Below, piece by piece: positions 1 to 5,772 of a stretch of DNA of 17,816 bases. The stretch's first letter is position 1. Each line of letters begins with the position of its first letter. Both the position numbers and the translations under genes were made by a program. This DNA is from Candidatus Sigynarchaeota archaeon (lineage in GTDB: Archaea; Asgardarchaeota; Lokiarchaeia; Sigynarchaeales; Sigynarchaeaceae). The notes under the pieces were generated by a model. The model was not told where the DNA came from. It saw only the letters and a list, made by a program, of their open reading frames with translations, and searched no databases. The stretch spans positions 1 through 17,816 of the forward strand of contig JAUQYW010000670.1 in assembly GCA_030587525.1 (NCBI GenBank), in the 5' to 3' direction.

Positions 1-66
1 GCGATAGGTTCTTTCTATAATGCCCCGAGTTCCGCCGTCGATATCGTGGGCGGGACATGCAATTGA
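1..66 (+). CDS. 3' end of an unidentified gene, cut by the window edge
   Basis: Frame 1 is open from the window edge for 21 codons and ends in TGA at 64-66, reading ...FYNAPSSAVDIVGGTCN. The tail is too short to identify. The reason to believe it is context: a hairpin with T/A-rich arms (72-97) begins six bases after the stop and lies exactly between this frame and the convergent MFS gene, as expected of a shared terminator. The minus strand also has a short open frame from an ATG at 58 running off the edge, which is the alternative reading. Confidence 0.4.
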   Translation, partial: AIGSFYNAPSSAVDIVGGTCN

Positions 67-71
67 TTCTC

Positions 72-98
72 TTTTTTCAAGATGACCTTTGAAAAAAA
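72..98. terminator. Bidirectional hairpin terminator between convergent genes
   Basis: TTTTTTCAA (72-80) is a perfect inverted repeat of TTGAAAAAA (89-97) around an 8-base loop. Read on either strand the transcript ends in a run of U. It sits between the stop at 66 (+) and the stop at 107 (-). Confidence 0.6.
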
Positions 99-106
99 TC
101 CACTAC

Positions 107-1423
107 TTACCCGAGATGGCTCGCGTTGTTGTTCTTCTTGCGCGAAAGCATCACGATCAAGAATACGGTTGCGATCATCGGGACAAAGATGATGGCTCCT
201 ATGAAATACGACGCAGGATAGGTCGACGTCTGCGTGACGTACCCCGCGACAAACGGACCAATGAATGCACCGATCGAGCCCGATGCTTCGAAAAAGCCCA
301 TAATCTGCCCTTTCTTACCCGTGAATCCTGCATTTTCGACCATGTTTATTGATTCGGCATAATTTGAACCCATGACGATGCCAAGAAAGGGATACCAGCC
401 AAAAAAGAGGATATACCAGATGTTTCCTGCGGATAAGCCCATCGCAACCATGATCGCGAGTATCGCGAAGCAGGTGAACAGGACTATCTTATACCGCGAA
501 CCATTTCCGTGCTTAAATTTCGTGCTCGTGATGGTCTGGAATGCGATGCGCAGTGTTTCTAAGATACCGAGTGTCCAAATAACCTTTAACGCGAAACTCG
601 TTTCAAGGAAGTTGAAAAAGTTCGTGGTGGTCGTGTATACCAAGTTCAATGAAAAACCGTACATGAACACGATGAAGATGCCGAGAACCACGGCGTATAT
701 ATTCGATTGTTCCTTTTCTTTATCGATCAAGTGGCCATCCTTGCATTGCGCCGGCAACTTTTCTTTCTTGATATCCTTGTAGAAAGCCATAAGTACCAAA
801 TTGATAGCTTGAACGATCAACGGGATGAAAAGGACGAGAAACAACCAACCAGGCTCCATGAGCAAAAGAAACGAGATCGCGCCCCCGAGCAGCCCTATAT
901 TCCAGCCAAGGTTGAACAGCGAGATACCATTCCCTGTTTCCTTGCAGCACGCGCTTTCAGTCGCCGTGTAAAACGATGCCACGGACGAGATATCTGCTTC
1001 TAACACCGGCCAGAAAATGCCCGTGAACAATCCCTCCGATGCCCGCATCAGCAATGCAAGATAGAGGACCCACGAGCTTTCTGGCAAGACAATCAGGAGA
1101 GGTAGCATGAAATAAATCGCGTGGATGCCCAACGTTACTGTCAAGGACATGTTCAATGTCATTTTTCGCCCAAATCGATCGAATATTTTTCCAAAAACGA
1201 GGGTTGATAGGATGTATGCGGCGGAAGGGAACGCCGTAGCTAATCCCGCGGAAAAATTGTCCCCGCCATTTTGCAAAAGAAAGATGGGAATGCCCATTGC
1301 GATCAATTGTGCAGAAAAAGCCCTGAAAAAGCTCAATAAAGCTATCAGCTTGAAATGATCCGAAGGCTTTTCGAAAGCACGTTGCCACGGAAGTGTCCTT
1401 GTTGAAATGATTGGGTTCACCAT
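107..1423 (-). CDS. Major facilitator superfamily (MFS) transporter
   Basis: A 438-residue integral membrane protein with about twelve hydrophobic segments in two halves separated by a charged cytoplasmic loop (about residues 215-240, rich in K, E and D), the usual MFS layout and length. The MFS signature between helices 2 and 3 is clear at residues 78-87 (GKIFDRFGRK). It probably moves a small solute across the cytoplasmic membrane using an ion gradient. The substrate cannot be read from the sequence, and no neighbouring metabolic gene points to one. The gene stands alone: it has its own TATA-like element upstream and a hairpin terminator just beyond its stop. The start is the ATG at 1423, giving a short charged N-terminus before helix 1. 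A sugar or drug exporter is possible, but nothing specific supports either. Confidence 0.9.
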   Translation of the reverse strand: MVNPIISTRTLPWQRAFEKPSDHFKLIALLSFFRAFSAQLIAMGIPIFLLQNGGDNFSAGLATAFPSAAYILSTLVFGKIFDRFGRKMTLNMSLTVTLGIHAIYFMLPLLIVLPESSWVLYLALLMRASEGLFTGIFWPVLEADISSVASFYTATESACCKETGNGISLFNLGWNIGLLGGAISFLLLMEPGWLFLVLFIPLIVQAINLVLMAFYKDIKKEKLPAQCKDGHLIDKEKEQSNIYAVVLGIFIVFMYGFSLNLVYTTTTNFFNFLETSFALKVIWTLGILETLRIAFQTITSTKFKHGNGSRYKIVLFTCFAILAIMVAMGLSAGNIWYILFFGWYPFLGIVMGSNYAESINMVENAGFTGKKGQIMGFFEASGSIGAFIGPFVAGYVTQTSTYPASYFIGAIIFVPMIATVFLIVMLSRKKNNNASHLG

Positions 1424-1482
1424 GCACCGGACACGTTCGCCGTGAAAGCGTGTTGTCCACGAGAGAGTTCAATTCAACGGGG

Positions 1483-1491
1483 GATAAAAAC
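1483..1491 (-). promoter_or_regulatory. TATA-like promoter element of the MFS gene
   Basis: On the minus strand this reads GTTTTTATC, about 65 bases before the MFS start. Transcription would begin near 1462 and leave a leader of about 40 bases. The leader contains an imperfect inverted repeat (1429-1435 with 1449-1458, three-base bulge). Confidence 0.4.
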
Positions 1492-1528
1492 GGGTGGAAT
1501 ATCAATAAAAGTAACGGATCCTCGAATC

Positions 1529-1536
1529 AAAAAAAA
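1529..1536 (-). terminator. Poly-T terminator of the small gene at 1555-1671
   Basis: Eight consecutive A on the plus strand give a U8 tract on the minus transcript, about 20 bases after the stop codon of the 38-residue protein. Simple U-tracts are the usual archaeal termination signal. Confidence 0.5.
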
Positions 1537-1554
1537 GGATCATAGAATGTATGT

Positions 1555-1671
1555 TTATTTCTTCTTGTCTTCCTTGCACTCGTCGTCGCACTTTTCATCC
1601 GTTTTAGCGCAAGCCTTGTCATCCGCTTTCGCGGCAGGTTTCTTTGCCTTGGATTTTCCGCATTTTCCCAT
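1555..1671 (-). CDS. Tiny lysine-rich protein with four cysteines (38 aa), unknown function
   Basis: A 38-residue reading frame starting MGKCGKSKAKK and ending DKKK, made almost entirely of K, A, D, E and C. The four cysteines stand at residues 4, 21, 28 and 32 and could bind metal, though the spacing matches no finger I know. It should be disordered apart from that. Support for a real gene: a GGTG ribosome-binding site six bases before the ATG, a TATA-like element with the right spacing, and a U8 terminator directly downstream. Two similar genes lie on the same strand at 3807-3923 and 4175-4330; all begin MGK, end KKK, and have GGTG before the start. It is short enough to be missed by automatic gene callers. 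I do not recognise a family. Confidence 0.65.
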   Translation of the reverse strand: MGKCGKSKAKKPAAKADDKACAKTDEKCDDECKEDKKK

Positions 1672-1709
1672 GATGAGCACCTTGCTAACCTTCAATTCGA
1701 TGGCACGAA

Positions 1710-1718
1710 TTTAATTTA
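1710..1718 (-). promoter_or_regulatory. TATA-like promoter of the 38-aa Cys/Lys-rich gene
   Basis: The minus strand reads TAAATTAAA, centred about 43 bases before the ATG. This predicts a start site near 1688 and a leader of about 17 bases that includes the GGTG site. Confidence 0.4.
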
Positions 1719-1743
1719 CCATCATTCTCTTTTTTGCACGCCT

Positions 1744-1753
1744 TCTATTTAAG
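1744..1753 (+). promoter_or_regulatory. TATA-like promoter of the flavoprotein gene
   Basis: TCTATTTAAG centred near 1749 predicts transcription from about 1775. That is downstream of the GTG at 1768, so the GTG is unlikely to be the start. A second candidate, TTATTTAA at 1827-1834, would put the start site near 1857 and favour the ATG at 1867. Confidence 0.4.
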
Positions 1754-1845
1754 ATCTCCTCAATAATGTGCCGGCCTTGATTTGCCAGTGCACAACTGCA
1801 AAATGCTGCCATCTATCTTCCAGATGTTATTTAACAGACCCCGTA

Positions 1846-3654
1846 ATGGATGTCACGAGATTAACCATGAACGTAGATTCCGTGTTTGACATCATCGTCG
1901 TCGGTGCAGGACCCGCTGGACTATCGTGTGGCATACACGCGGCAGAGAAAGGCTTGAAAGTGCTCGTATTGGAACGTGCCGAGGCAATCGGGGATAAAAA
2001 TTCGTCGGGTTGCGCGCTTTCCCCAAAATGCTGGAGGGATTTTCTATTTATGTCCCGATTAATTGACGAAGTGCCACATCGTGCTACAACACTTGCTACC
2101 ATGCACTTCATCGATGATCAACGGCGAGAAACCAGCTCGATCTCGTATTCAGCTTCCAAGAGATTTGCTGCTTATCAAGCCGCAAAGGATTTTCTCACCA
2201 TGAACGTGTACCGGAAGGACCTTGACACGTGGCTCGAAAAACTCGCGCGAGAAAAAGGAGCGATCATAAAAACGAGTGCAACGGTCACCGCGATCAAGCC
2301 CGCGGCTGAAAAGGTCGACGGCACCATCCCGTGCAAGGATGTCGAGGTGAACGAGTCCGTGCATTACTTCGCCCCCTTGATCATCGGGTCGGACGGCGTG
2401 TTTTCCCAGGTCTGCAAGTCAGAAGGCTTGCAAGAAAAATGGCGGAATAATGACCTCGCGTTGATGGTGACTATTGATTACCAGGCCGCGCCGTCACGAA
2501 TCGATGAATTTTACGGCGATGCGACTTTACATTATTTTTACGGTGCTAATTTTCCTATCGGGTACGTTTTTTTCAACCACGATGGGTTCCACGTGGGACT
2601 CGGCCATTATATCAGCTGGTTTACCAGCCACAAGATATCGCCCTCCCGTGTCCTCGAAGAATTCTTGAGCACACCTTCGGTCCAGCGCATCATCAAGATC
2701 GTTGAAGGAAAGCCCCGGGAATTCCAAGCACATTGTGTACCCTTTGTCAGCAGCCCGAGACAAACGCATGGTGATGGATTTCTCGTTCTTGGTGACGCGG
2801 CTGGTTTGATCTGCCCCTTGGAAGCAGAGGGCGTGTATTATGCGATGGTAGCAGGTAAATCTGCTGCCGAGGTCGCCGTCGAAGCGCGAGCGGCCCGGGA
2901 TTATTCATATACGCGTCTCTCGAAATATGGTCGATTGATAAAGGATGGCCCGATCGGAAGGGAATTTATTTCTGGTGAAATGTGGAAGGAATTCATCGAC
3001 ACGGTACCATTCAACGTCGGGGCATCTGGTTGGGTGAACCAGTTACTTCCCGACGCGCTCTTCGCTGCGTTGAACGTATCGGAACCGCATTCGGAAACTG
3101 TGGATAAGCGTGCGCACGAGCGCGGCATGGTACTGGCCAGAATAATTTATCCAAAAGTCAAAAAGATCGCATCAAAACCGCTCGTTTCCGTTCTGGATGA
3201 ATTCTTGATGCATTATCTCGACAAGCTCAACATCTCTGTGCTCATGAAACCGCTGCTGGAATCAACGCGCGGCATGCGGGAAAAAATCATCCAGCAAGTC
3301 CTTGATGACTGGCTGAGCGCGAAAAAAACCTCGGAAAACATCGAACCAGCACTTCAACCCCTATCAGAACGACTGCCGCAACAAATTCACGTCGATTTGC
3401 GAGCCATCACGCACGTCAAGAAATCCTCCCGGCCAATCATCACGCATGTCGAACACCGGTGCACGAATTGCGGTTCTTGCACGATGATCTGTCCTGAAGG
3501 TTTGTGGCACAACGAGAATGGCCACGTCTCGCTCGAGCGGGATCATGAATCCTGGTGCACGGAATGTGGCGGGTGCTTCCAGGCTTGCCCGGCTAGCGCA
3601 ATTCTCATGCAATTGCCTCTGCACGGGGAAGGCGTGAAGTATATGCAAGGATGA
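1846..3654 (+). CDS. FixC/ETF-quinone-oxidoreductase-like flavoprotein fused to a 2[4Fe-4S] ferredoxin domain
   Basis: A 602-residue protein counted from the ATG at 1846. Residues 15-45 form the FAD-binding Rossmann segment (DIIVVGAGPAG, then VLVLER). The KNSSG stretch right after it resembles the KN..G motif of FixC and ETF:quinone oxidoreductase. The second FAD motif is GFLVLGDAAGLICPLEAEG, about residue 330. A helical linker of some 130 residues follows, then a FixX-like ferredoxin with two cysteine sets at 539/542/545/549 and 571/574/577/581 (CTNCGSCTMICP and CTECGGCFQACP), enough for two [4Fe-4S] clusters. FixC and FixX are normally separate proteins. The fusion suggests electron transfer between FAD and ferredoxin-type clusters inside one chain. 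No electron-transfer flavoprotein genes lie nearby. The related geranylgeranyl reductases, which also use FAD and ferredoxin, are the main alternative. The longer frame from GTG 1768 adds 26 cysteine-rich residues and is probably not translated; ATG 1867 is also possible. Confidence 0.85.
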   Translation: MDVTRLTMNVDSVFDIIVVGAGPAGLSCGIHAAEKGLKVLVLERAEAIGDKNSSGCALSPKCWRDFLFMSRLIDEVPHRATTLATMHFIDDQRRETSSISYSASKRFAAYQAAKDFLTMNVYRKDLDTWLEKLAREKGAIIKTSATVTAIKPAAEKVDGTIPCKDVEVNESVHYFAPLIIGSDGVFSQVCKSEGLQEKWRNNDLALMVTIDYQAAPSRIDEFYGDATLHYFYGANFPIGYVFFNHDGFHVGLGHYISWFTSHKISPSRVLEEFLSTPSVQRIIKIVEGKPREFQAHCVPFVSSPRQTHGDGFLVLGDAAGLICPLEAEGVYYAMVAGKSAAEVAVEARAARDYSYTRLSKYGRLIKDGPIGREFISGEMWKEFIDTVPFNVGASGWVNQLLPDALFAALNVSEPHSETVDKRAHERGMVLARIIYPKVKKIASKPLVSVLDEFLMHYLDKLNISVLMKPLLESTRGMREKIIQQVLDDWLSAKKTSENIEPALQPLSERLPQQIHVDLRAITHVKKSSRPIITHVEHRCTNCGSCTMICPEGLWHNENGHVSLERDHESWCTECGGCFQACPASAILMQLPLHGEGVKYMQG

Positions 3655-3724
3655 ACCTTTGCTCTTCCGCTCATTGAACCTTCCATAAATAAATTTCAAA
3701 ATAAAGGGATATTACGCGAAAATG

Positions 3725-3765
3725 GAAAAAAATAAAAAGATTTTTCGTGATTAAAAGAGATCACG
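3725..3765 (-). terminator. Hairpin plus U-tracts ending the small gene at 3807-3923
   Basis: On the minus strand, CGTGAT and ATCACG (3760-3765 and 3746-3751) pair around an 8-base loop. They are followed by AAAAATC, then T5-A-T7. This is a hairpin and U-tract layout downstream of the 38-residue gene. It also lies 70-110 bases after the flavoprotein stop, so it may separate the two convergent units. Confidence 0.5.
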
Positions 3766-3806
3766 TTAGTACTTGAAAATCCCGAAAAGGGTAGATGCAA
3801 ATCCGT

Positions 3807-3923
3807 CTATTTCTTCTTTGCTGGTGGTTTTGTAGCTGCTTTTGGCTCTTCCTTTTTCGGTGGAGCCGCGGCGGTTTTCACCGCGGGCTTCTCTTCCTTC
3901 TTGACTTCAGGCTTTTTTCCCAT
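3807..3923 (-). CDS. Tiny Lys/Pro/Ala/Glu-rich protein (38 aa), unknown function
   Basis: A 38-residue frame starting MGKKPEVKKEEK and ending PPAKKK, with only K, E, P, A, V, T and G besides the first Met. There is no hydrophobic core, so it should be disordered and strongly basic, similar in composition to histone tails or linker-histone C-termini. That is a resemblance in composition, not evidence of homology. The gene has a TTGGTG ribosome-binding site seven bases before the ATG, a strong TATA box, and a hairpin terminator. Its promoter block is nearly identical to that of the gene at 4175-4330. It has exactly the same length as the protein at 1555-1671. Possible roles are nucleic-acid binding, ribosome association or charge buffering; none is shown. 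Confidence 0.65.
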   Translation of the reverse strand: MGKKPEVKKEEKPAVKTAAAPPKKEEPKAATKPPAKKK

Positions 3924-3993
3924 AAAGACACCAATTTGGTTAAGTAAGTATCTATACGATCTGATACTTGCCTATTGATCTTGATTAACTCCC

Positions 3994-4012
3994 TTATAAA
4001 CACTTTGGTTAT
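3994..4012 (-). promoter_or_regulatory. Promoter of the 38-aa Lys/Pro gene (shared 19-bp block)
   Basis: The minus strand reads ATAACCAAAGTGTTTATAA. The TATA box (TTTATAA) starts about 70 bases before the ATG, predicting a leader near 48 bases. Fifteen of 19 positions match the block at 4396-4414, with both ends (ATAACCA and TTTATAA or TTTTATAA) kept. Confidence 0.65.
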
Positions 4013-4117
4013 GCTTTTTTAATCGGCGCTTAATTATTGGTCAGAATATCGAACCAGGCCACAACGAGGCTATTTTCATCATTCCGTGAAACAAATAAAT
4101 TCTAAATTTTTTCCTGT

Positions 4118-4170
4118 ACAAAATAAAAAAGAAAGAACATTCTATATATAATCGGGAATAGCCCCAAAAA
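4118..4170 (-). terminator. T-rich termination region after the 51-aa gene
   Basis: Downstream of the stop at 4175 the minus strand has a U5 run (4166-4170) and then a longer U-rich stretch (about 4120-4137). There is no obvious stem. Confidence 0.35.
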
Positions 4171-4174
4171 TAAC

Positions 4175-4330
4175 TCATTTCTTCTTGGTCTGCCCGGGTG
4201 CAAAAGATTTCGCAGATTTTTCGCCAGCAGCTTTTTTCAACTGGCCAGGTGCCGACGCCTTTCCGCCACCCGCCTTCTCTTCGTCTTCTTTGCCATCTTT
4301 TGGTTTATCCGATTTGTCTTTCTTGCCCAT
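4175..4330 (-). CDS. Small lysine-rich protein with duplicated APGQ motif (51 aa), unknown function
   Basis: A 51-residue frame beginning MGKKDKSDKPKDGK and ending TKKK; highly charged, glycine and alanine rich, probably disordered. A short motif occurs twice: ASAPGQLKK at about 25-33 and SFAPGQTKK at about 42-50, suggesting an internal duplication or two binding sites. The frame is open upstream to an ATG at 4549, but the extra 73 residues cross the TATA box and are hydrophobic and unlike the rest. The start at 4330 has AAGGTG seven bases upstream and fits the promoter, so I take it as real. It is the third member of the MGK...KKK set in this window and shares its promoter block with the gene at 3807-3923. 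Confidence 0.7.
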   Translation of the reverse strand: MGKKDKSDKPKDGKEDEEKAGGGKASAPGQLKKAAGEKSAKSFAPGQTKKK

Positions 4331-4395
4331 CGATAACACCTTGTGTTGAACATGCAAAATAAAACTAATACAGAACAATGATCTATCCAAGGTGT

Positions 4396-4414
4396 TTATA
4401 AAAGCGCTGGTTAT
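4396..4414 (-). promoter_or_regulatory. Promoter of the 51-aa gene (shared 19-bp block)
   Basis: The minus strand reads ATAACCAGCGCTTTTATAA: a TATA box with an ATAACCA element six bases upstream, as at 3994-4012. It starts about 66 bases before the ATG at 4330, nearly the same geometry as the other copy. Confidence 0.65.
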
Positions 4415-4546
4415 AGGGTTTGCAAGAAGAAAAGCATTCAAGGCGCTCCGAGAACGAAATTCATTCACGTATCGATTCCGGTGAATCTTTTGAATAATGG
4501 AAGGAAAGAAAACACGCCAAACCACGAGGAATGGCGCGTGAAAGCA

Positions 4547-4576
4547 CAAAAAGAAACAAATAAAAATAAGAAAAGA
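4547..4576 (-). terminator. T-rich termination region after the 98-aa gene
   Basis: The minus transcript is U-rich over about 30 bases starting 14 bases after the stop at 4590 (TTCTTATTTTTATTTG and similar). No stem is evident. Confidence 0.35.
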
Positions 4577-4589
4577 ACGAATGAAAAGA

Positions 4590-4886
4590 TTAACTTAAAA
4601 GCACATTCCAGAGCTGGTTAAACGCTTTGCCTTCGTTCAATGCACGTAATGCCTTGAAAGTCCGCTCGACCGAGTGTTCGTCCTCAACGCGGAATTTCAT
4701 GCTACAGCCGTTTTTGCCACTAATCACGGCCGTCGGCTTGATGCCTAGCTCCATCCGCACTTCGATATCATAAACCCCGGTTTTCCGGTGCCCTGTAATG
4801 ACCGGAAAACGCGCCCCGTCATGCTTGATGTCTTGGAAACCAAGACTTATCAATTCCTTTTCGATTTGGGATTCGGTTATACTCAT
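4590..4886 (-). CDS. Hypothetical small soluble protein (98 aa)
   Basis: A 98-residue, mixed alpha/beta-looking protein without membrane segments. It opens with a helix (ITESQIEKELISLGF), continues with strand-like stretches (RKTGVYDIEVRMEL, then TAVISGK) and ends in a helix with a Trp near the C-terminus. I do not recognise the family. It has its own promoter (TATA at 4981-4990), and its leader carries a small perfect hairpin just before the start codon. The start at 4886 is the only one consistent with the hairpin and TATA position. It is transcribed on its own, with long non-coding DNA behind it. Confidence 0.7.
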   Translation of the reverse strand: MSITESQIEKELISLGFQDIKHDGARFPVITGHRKTGVYDIEVRMELGIKPTAVISGKNGCSMKFRVEDEHSVERTFKALRALNEGKAFNQLWNVLLS

Positions 4887-4897
4887 AGGTGAACCTT

Positions 4898-4914
4898 CAC
4901 TTCGGAGGGAAGTG
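4898..4914 (-). promoter_or_regulatory. Leader hairpin before the 98-aa gene
   Basis: CACTTC (4898-4903) pairs with GAAGTG (4909-4914) around a 5-base loop that is CCTCC on the transcript. It ends 11 bases before the ATG at 4886, close enough to affect ribosome access. Confidence 0.35.
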
Positions 4915-4980
4915 GTTGTAGGTTCTATATTCGGTGTCTCGAGTAAGATTTCAGTTCTTGAGTCATAACACGACGAATCA

Positions 4981-4990
4981 ATATTTAAAG
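4981..4990 (-). promoter_or_regulatory. TATA box of the 98-aa gene
   Basis: The minus strand reads CTTTAAATAT, predicting transcription from about 4959 and a leader of roughly 70 bases. Confidence 0.5.
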
Positions 4991-5229
4991 TTTTTTGATA
5001 ATATCTTTCACCTTTTTGAAGATGGGATACGGAACGTCGAAATTTACTACGATATCATCAGAGACGGTTAAATGCCTCCCGTGTACTCAAGATTCGTGAA
5101 ACTGGCCTACTCTCACCAAATTGATATGATTGATCCAAAATTCGCCGGTTTTATTTTTTTCTCGCATCCGTGCATGAATTGCATTTTTTTCACGTGATCC
5201 ACTTGTTACATGGTTTAATGTCGATACTC

Positions 5230-5265
5230 CGTGATTCTATTTTTGATTACACGGATAGAATGACG
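5230..5265. repeat. Inverted repeat / hairpin 1 of the intergenic cluster
   Basis: CGTGATTCTAT (5230-5240) pairs with ATAGAATGACG (5255-5265) in 10 of 11 positions around a 14-base loop. Confidence 0.5.
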
Positions 5266-5297
5266 ATCCTACTTGGTCGCAAATGATCGGCGTTCGG

Positions 5298-5368
5298 CCG
5301 TGTCGATCGATGGGCGAGAATGCGGCATTTTTGCGGCACAACGGATAACGGAAAAACCCGTGTCGATC
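5298..5368. repeat. 11-base direct repeat, copies 60 bases apart
   Basis: CCGTGTCGATC occurs at 5298-5308 and 5358-5368. Either copy can pair with GACACGG at 5384-5390, so two mutually exclusive stems are possible if the region is transcribed. Confidence 0.4.
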
Positions 5369-5391
5369 ATTGGTGCCTAACATGACACGGG
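5357..5391. repeat. Inverted repeat / hairpin 2 of the intergenic cluster
   Basis: CCCGTGTC (5357-5364) is a perfect inverted repeat of GACACGGG (5384-5391) around a 19-base loop; a G-U pair may extend it by one. Confidence 0.5.
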
Positions 5392-5481
5392 ACATGAAAG
5401 TTTTATGATGTTGTTAGCTCGAGCGAATATTGCATGGATCGCCTTGCATCACTCAAATCCTTCACGATCACGGCCGCACCA

Positions 5482-5515
5482 TCGAAAAAGAACGAAGATC
5501 TAAGTTCTTTGTCGA
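5482..5515. repeat. Inverted repeat / hairpin 3 of the intergenic cluster
   Basis: TCGAAAAAGAAC (5482-5493) pairs with GTTCTTTGTCGA (5504-5515) in 11 of 12 positions around the 10-base loop GAAGATCTAA. Confidence 0.5.
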
Positions 5516-5716
5516 GAAATAATGTATGCTATGTGATCCATGATTTTATGTGGCTGAAATGAGGCAATATTTTTAGCGTAAGGATGTTGATCGGCGATTA
5601 TTTTAACGATCTTCTGGATCCCCTCGTTTTTTTAGATGTTATTATGTGGTTAATAATATTAATCTATTATGTCGTGAATCATCGTAAAGGGCTTTGGTGC
5701 GAACCCTCATTGACGA

Positions 5717-5726
5717 AATTTATATA
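5717..5726 (+). promoter_or_regulatory. TATA box of the zinc-binding protein gene
   Basis: AATTTATATA centred near 5721 predicts transcription from about 5747. The ATG at 5743 would then lie slightly upstream of the start site, which favours the in-frame ATG at 5773. Confidence 0.55.
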
Positions 5727-5772
5727 GGGCGATTTTGCTTTAATGAAACGTGAATCATTCAACGTGATCTCC

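Larger units (their letters stand above)
5000..5716. other. Gene-poor intergenic region with three spaced hairpins
   Basis: No convincing reading frame exists here on either strand: frames are short and composition drifts. I also looked for tRNA arms, RNase P and SRP core motifs and saw none. The region holds three strong stem-loops (5230-5265, 5357-5391, 5482-5515), an 11-base direct repeat (5298-5308 and 5358-5368) and an A/T-only 13-base palindrome (5650-5662). It could be a non-coding RNA locus, a long regulatory region or a decayed gene. Confidence 0.4.

Noticed and set aside
1429..1458. Bulged inverted repeat in the MFS leader as a riboswitch or operator
   Set aside because: Seven pairs with a three-base bulge and competing alternative pairings; too weak to claim.
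1768..1845. GTG start of the flavoprotein at 1768
   Set aside because: It lies upstream of the transcription start predicted from the TATA at 1744-1753, and the added 26 residues are cysteine-rich and unlike a flavoprotein N-terminus.
4331..4549. N-terminal 73-residue extension of the 51-aa lysine-rich protein
   Set aside because: It would cross the TATA box, lacks a ribosome-binding site and differs sharply in composition; the internal ATG has AAGGTG and correct promoter spacing.
5298..5308. CCGTGTCGATC copies as part of a CRISPR array
   Set aside because: Only two short copies, no conserved full-length repeat, no regular spacers and no cas genes.
5650..5662. TTAATAATATTAA palindrome as an operator
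   Set aside because: It is A/T only and 13 bases long in an A/T-rich stretch, so chance is a sufficient explanation.
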